A stretch of DNA of 8,547 nt, taken from an uncultured Clostridia bacterium. GTDB lineage: Bacteria; Bacillota; Clostridia; Oscillospirales; Acutalibacteraceae. Shown here piece after piece: positions 6,487-8,547 of the stretch. The notes beneath the pieces were generated by a model. The model saw only the letters and a program-made list of their open reading frames with translations. It did not search any database and had not been told where the DNA came from. The DNA lies in contig CALGCE010000060.1 of the NCBI GenBank assembly GCA_937884625.1, positions 1 to 8,547 on the forward strand, written 5' to 3'. The translations under genes were made by a program, and so were the position numbers. Each line of letters begins with the position of its first letter. The stretch's first letter is position 1.

Positions 6487-8547
6487 TTAGGATTTAACGG
6501 TAAATTCAAACTTTTCATCCGTATAATCACAGACTACCGCATTACCGTTTTTAATACTTCCGTCTAATATTTTTTCGCTCATAGCGTCCTCAATATCGCT
6601 TTGTATTTCACGGCGAAGCGGTCTTGCACCGTATATATCGTCAAACCCTTTTTCTGCAAGTTTCTCTATTACCGCATTGGTAAAATCAACGGTAATATTT
6701 AGATTTTCAAGTCTTTTTTGCAGATTTTCAAGCATTTTTGATGCAATCTTGCCAATCTCTTGCCTTTCGAGTTTTCTGAATACAATTATATCGTCAACAC
6801 GGTTTAAGAATTCAGGTCTGAACGCCTCTTTAAGTTCGCTTAAAACCTTTTGCTTTATACTGTCGTTATCGGTTGTTTCATTGCTTACATCGGAAAAACC
6901 GAAACTTAACTTTTTATCGGTTATCTGCCTTGCTCCGATATTAGAGGTCATTATTATTACAGTGTTTTTAAAATCGACTTTTCTGCCCTGTGAATCGGTC
7001 AAAATACCGTCTTCAAGTATTTGAAGAAGTATATTGAAAACGTCGGGGTGTGCCTTTTCAATTTCATCAAAAAGGATAACGGAATAGGGTTGGCGTCTTA
7101 CCTTTTCGGTTAGTTGTCCGCCCTCCTCAAATCCCACGTAACCGGGAGGCGAACCTATTAGCCTTGATACGGTATGCTTTTCCATATACTCCGACATATC
7201 AAGTTTTATCATCATATTTTCACTGCCGAACATAGCCTCGGCGAGTGCTTTGCAGAGTTCGGTCTTTCCTACTCCCGTAGGTCCTAAAAATATAAATGAA
7301 CCTATCGGACGTTTTGGGTCTTTAAGTCCCACTCTGCCACGTCTTATAGCCTTTGAAACGGCAACCACCGCCTCGTCTTGACCTATAAGCCTTTCGTGAA
7401 GTACGTTTTCAAGATTAAGCAGACGTTCGCTTTCCTCTTTTGTAAGTTGTACAACGGGGACACCTGTCCAAGAAGATACTATTTCCGCTATACTTTCTGC
7501 CGTAACTTCGCCTGAAATATGGTCGTTTTTCTTGTTCCACTCTGATTTAAGACTGTCACGCTCTGAAATCAGTTTCTTTTCATTATCACGAAGTGTTGCG
7601 GCACGTTCAAATTCCTGTGAATTAATGGCGTCCTCTTTTTCTGCCTGAACTGATAATATTTTTTCCTCTAATTCCTTGATATTATCGGGTGACTTACAGG
7701 AACTCAAACGAACCCTTGATGACGCCTCGTCAATAAGGTCTATTGCTTTATCGGGTAAAAATCTGTCGTTAATATACCGTGATGACAAATTAACCGCCGT
7801 ATTAATGGCATCGTCGGTAATCTTAACCTTGTGGTGTGCCTCGTACTTATCACGCAAACCCTTTAAAATGAGTATTGCGTCCTCTATTGACGGCTCTTGT
7901 ACGGTTACCGGTTGAAAACGTCTTTCAAGTGCGGAGTCCTTTTCTATATTTTTACGGTATTCGGATATTGTGGTGGCACCTATCAGTTGAAAGTCACCTC
8001 TTGCAAGTGACGGTTTTAAAATATTGGCGGCGTCTGTTGAGCCCTCTGCAGAACCTGCACCGATTATTGTGTGTACCTCGTCAATAAACAGAATTATATC
8101 ATCGGTATTAGTTACCTCTTCAATTACCGACTTTATTCTTTCCTCAAAATCACCTCTGTATTTTGTACCTGCAACCATTCCCGTAAGGTCAAGTGTGAAA
8201 AGTCTTTTATCAAGCAATATTTCAGGTACATTGCCCTCTACAATTTTTTGGGCAAGTCCCTCGATTATTGCGGTTTTTCCTACACCGGGTTCTCCTATTA
8301 AACAAGGGTTGTTTTTTGTTCTTCTGCAAAGAATTTGTATTACCCTTTCAATCTCTTCTGACCTGCCGATTACAGGGTCTATTTTACCAAGTCTTGCTTC
8401 TTCGGTAAGGTCTCTTCCGTATTTTGCAAGGGTTGGTGTTTTGGTACTTTTATTACCCTTTTCCGAATATTGCTGTTTTTGCTGTTTGGTGTTTTCGATA
8501 GTCATTCCCGCCGCATCAAGTGCCTGCCCAGTAAGCACGGATACATC
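6487..8547 (-). CDS. clpC: ATP-dependent Clp protease ATP-binding subunit ClpC, 5' end beyond the window
   Basis: This AAA+ unfoldase forms hexamers that feed substrates to ClpP. 686 residues are visible and the frame stays open to the right edge ([14 protein letters not shown]), so the apparent GTG start at 8538 is internal. About 130 residues of the N-terminal adaptor-binding domain are missing when compared with B. subtilis ClpC. Visible in order: linker; D1 with [17 protein letters not shown], Walker A GEPGVGKT (its lysine at visible residue 91), Walker B ILFIDEVH, and ALERRFQPV with arginine fingers; a short middle domain with a UVR-like segment ([17 protein letters not shown]), the mark of ClpC rather than ClpB or ClpA; D2 with Walker A GPTGVGKT (lysine 428) and [13 protein letters not shown]; a ClpP-docking loop KLSFGF (FGF at 549-551) in the place of VGF; and FRPEFLNR plus the C-terminal subdomain. 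No damage is seen. Its promoter and any CtsR site are off-window. Confidence 0.95.
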   Translation of the reverse strand, partial: DVSVLTGQALDAAGMTIENTKQQKQQYSEKGNKSTKTPTLAKYGRDLTEEARLGKIDPVIGRSEEIERVIQILCRRTKNNPCLIGEPGVGKTAIIEGLAQKIVEGNVPEILLDKRLFTLDLTGMVAGTKYRGDFEERIKSVIEEVTNTDDIILFIDEVHTIIGAGSAEGSTDAANILKPSLARGDFQLIGATTISEYRKNIEKDSALERRFQPVTVQEPSIEDAILILKGLRDKYEAHHKVKITDDAINTAVNLSSRYINDRFLPDKAIDLIDEASSRVRLSSCKSPDNIKELEEKILSVQAEKEDAINSQEFERAATLRDNEKKLISERDSLKSEWNKKNDHISGEVTAESIAEIVSSWTGVPVVQLTKEESERLLNLENVLHERLIGQDEAVVAVSKAIRRGRVGLKDPKRPIGSFIFLGPTGVGKTELCKALAEAMFGSENMMIKLDMSEYMEKHTVSRLIGSPPGYVGFEEGGQLTEKVRRQPYSVILFDEIEKAHPDVFNILLQILEDGILTDSQGRKVDFKNTVIIMTSNIGARQITDKKLSFGFSDVSNETTDNDSIKQKVLSELKEAFRPEFLNRVDDIIVFRKLERQEIGKIASKMLENLQKRLENLNITVDFTNAVIEKLAEKGFDDIYGARPLRREIQSDIEDAMSEKILDGSIKNGNAVVCDYTDEKFEFTVKS

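Noticed and set aside
8071..8301. Plus-strand reading frames opposite clpC (also at 6677-7024, 7676-7915 and 7875-8087)
   Set aside because: They are antisense to conserved ClpC domains, with no recognisable protein motif and no supporting context.

Overview
The window is a low-GC, AT-rich stretch of bacterial chromosome. Gene content, close gene packing, near-consensus sigma-A-type promoters, strong purine-rich ribosome binding sites, poly-U hairpin terminators and a ClpC-type (UVR-containing) Clp ATPase point to a Firmicute, most likely a Clostridia/Eubacteriales member. This is inference from style and protein character; there is no rRNA in the window to confirm it.

Layout from left to right. 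(1) Positions 1-170 hold no recognisable gene. They contain two back-to-back terminators facing opposite ways, so transcription converges here. (2) A short minus-strand unit, nusB followed by a clipped xseA, runs from a promoter near 1006-978 to the terminator at 170-142. The xseA gene encodes only the N-terminal OB-fold domain (126 aa) and stops where the nuclease domain should begin; its terminator starts on the next base. (3) A divergent promoter region (946-1125) carries a TTGAAA-17-TATACT promoter for nusB and a TTGACA-17-TAAAAT promoter for the rightward operon, with small dyads between and inside them. (4) A plus-strand operon: purB (adenylosuccinate lyase), glyA (serine hydroxymethyltransferase) and a ten-helix P2-type, Ca2+-ATPase-like pump. 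Gaps are 15 and 21 bp, and a 15-bp-stem terminator that looks usable from both sides closes it. (5) clpC on the minus strand converges on the same terminator. Its N-terminal part lies beyond the right edge.

Functionally, purB and glyA fit together: GlyA makes glycine and methylene-tetrahydrofolate, both inputs to purine synthesis, and PurB catalyses two steps of the pathway. The pump has no obvious metabolic link and may simply share the transcript. NusB (antitermination) and ClpC (protein quality control and proteolysis with ClpP) are housekeeping genes.

Most of the window is ordinary core genome. I see no CRISPR, phage, toxin-antitoxin or defence system. Two points stand out: the cleanly truncated, terminator-capped xseA, and the P-type ATPase, whose phosphorylation-domain hinge motif (normally TGDGxNDAP) reads TGENFNDSD and whose DKTGTLT reads DKTGVLT, while its ion-site residues look intact.
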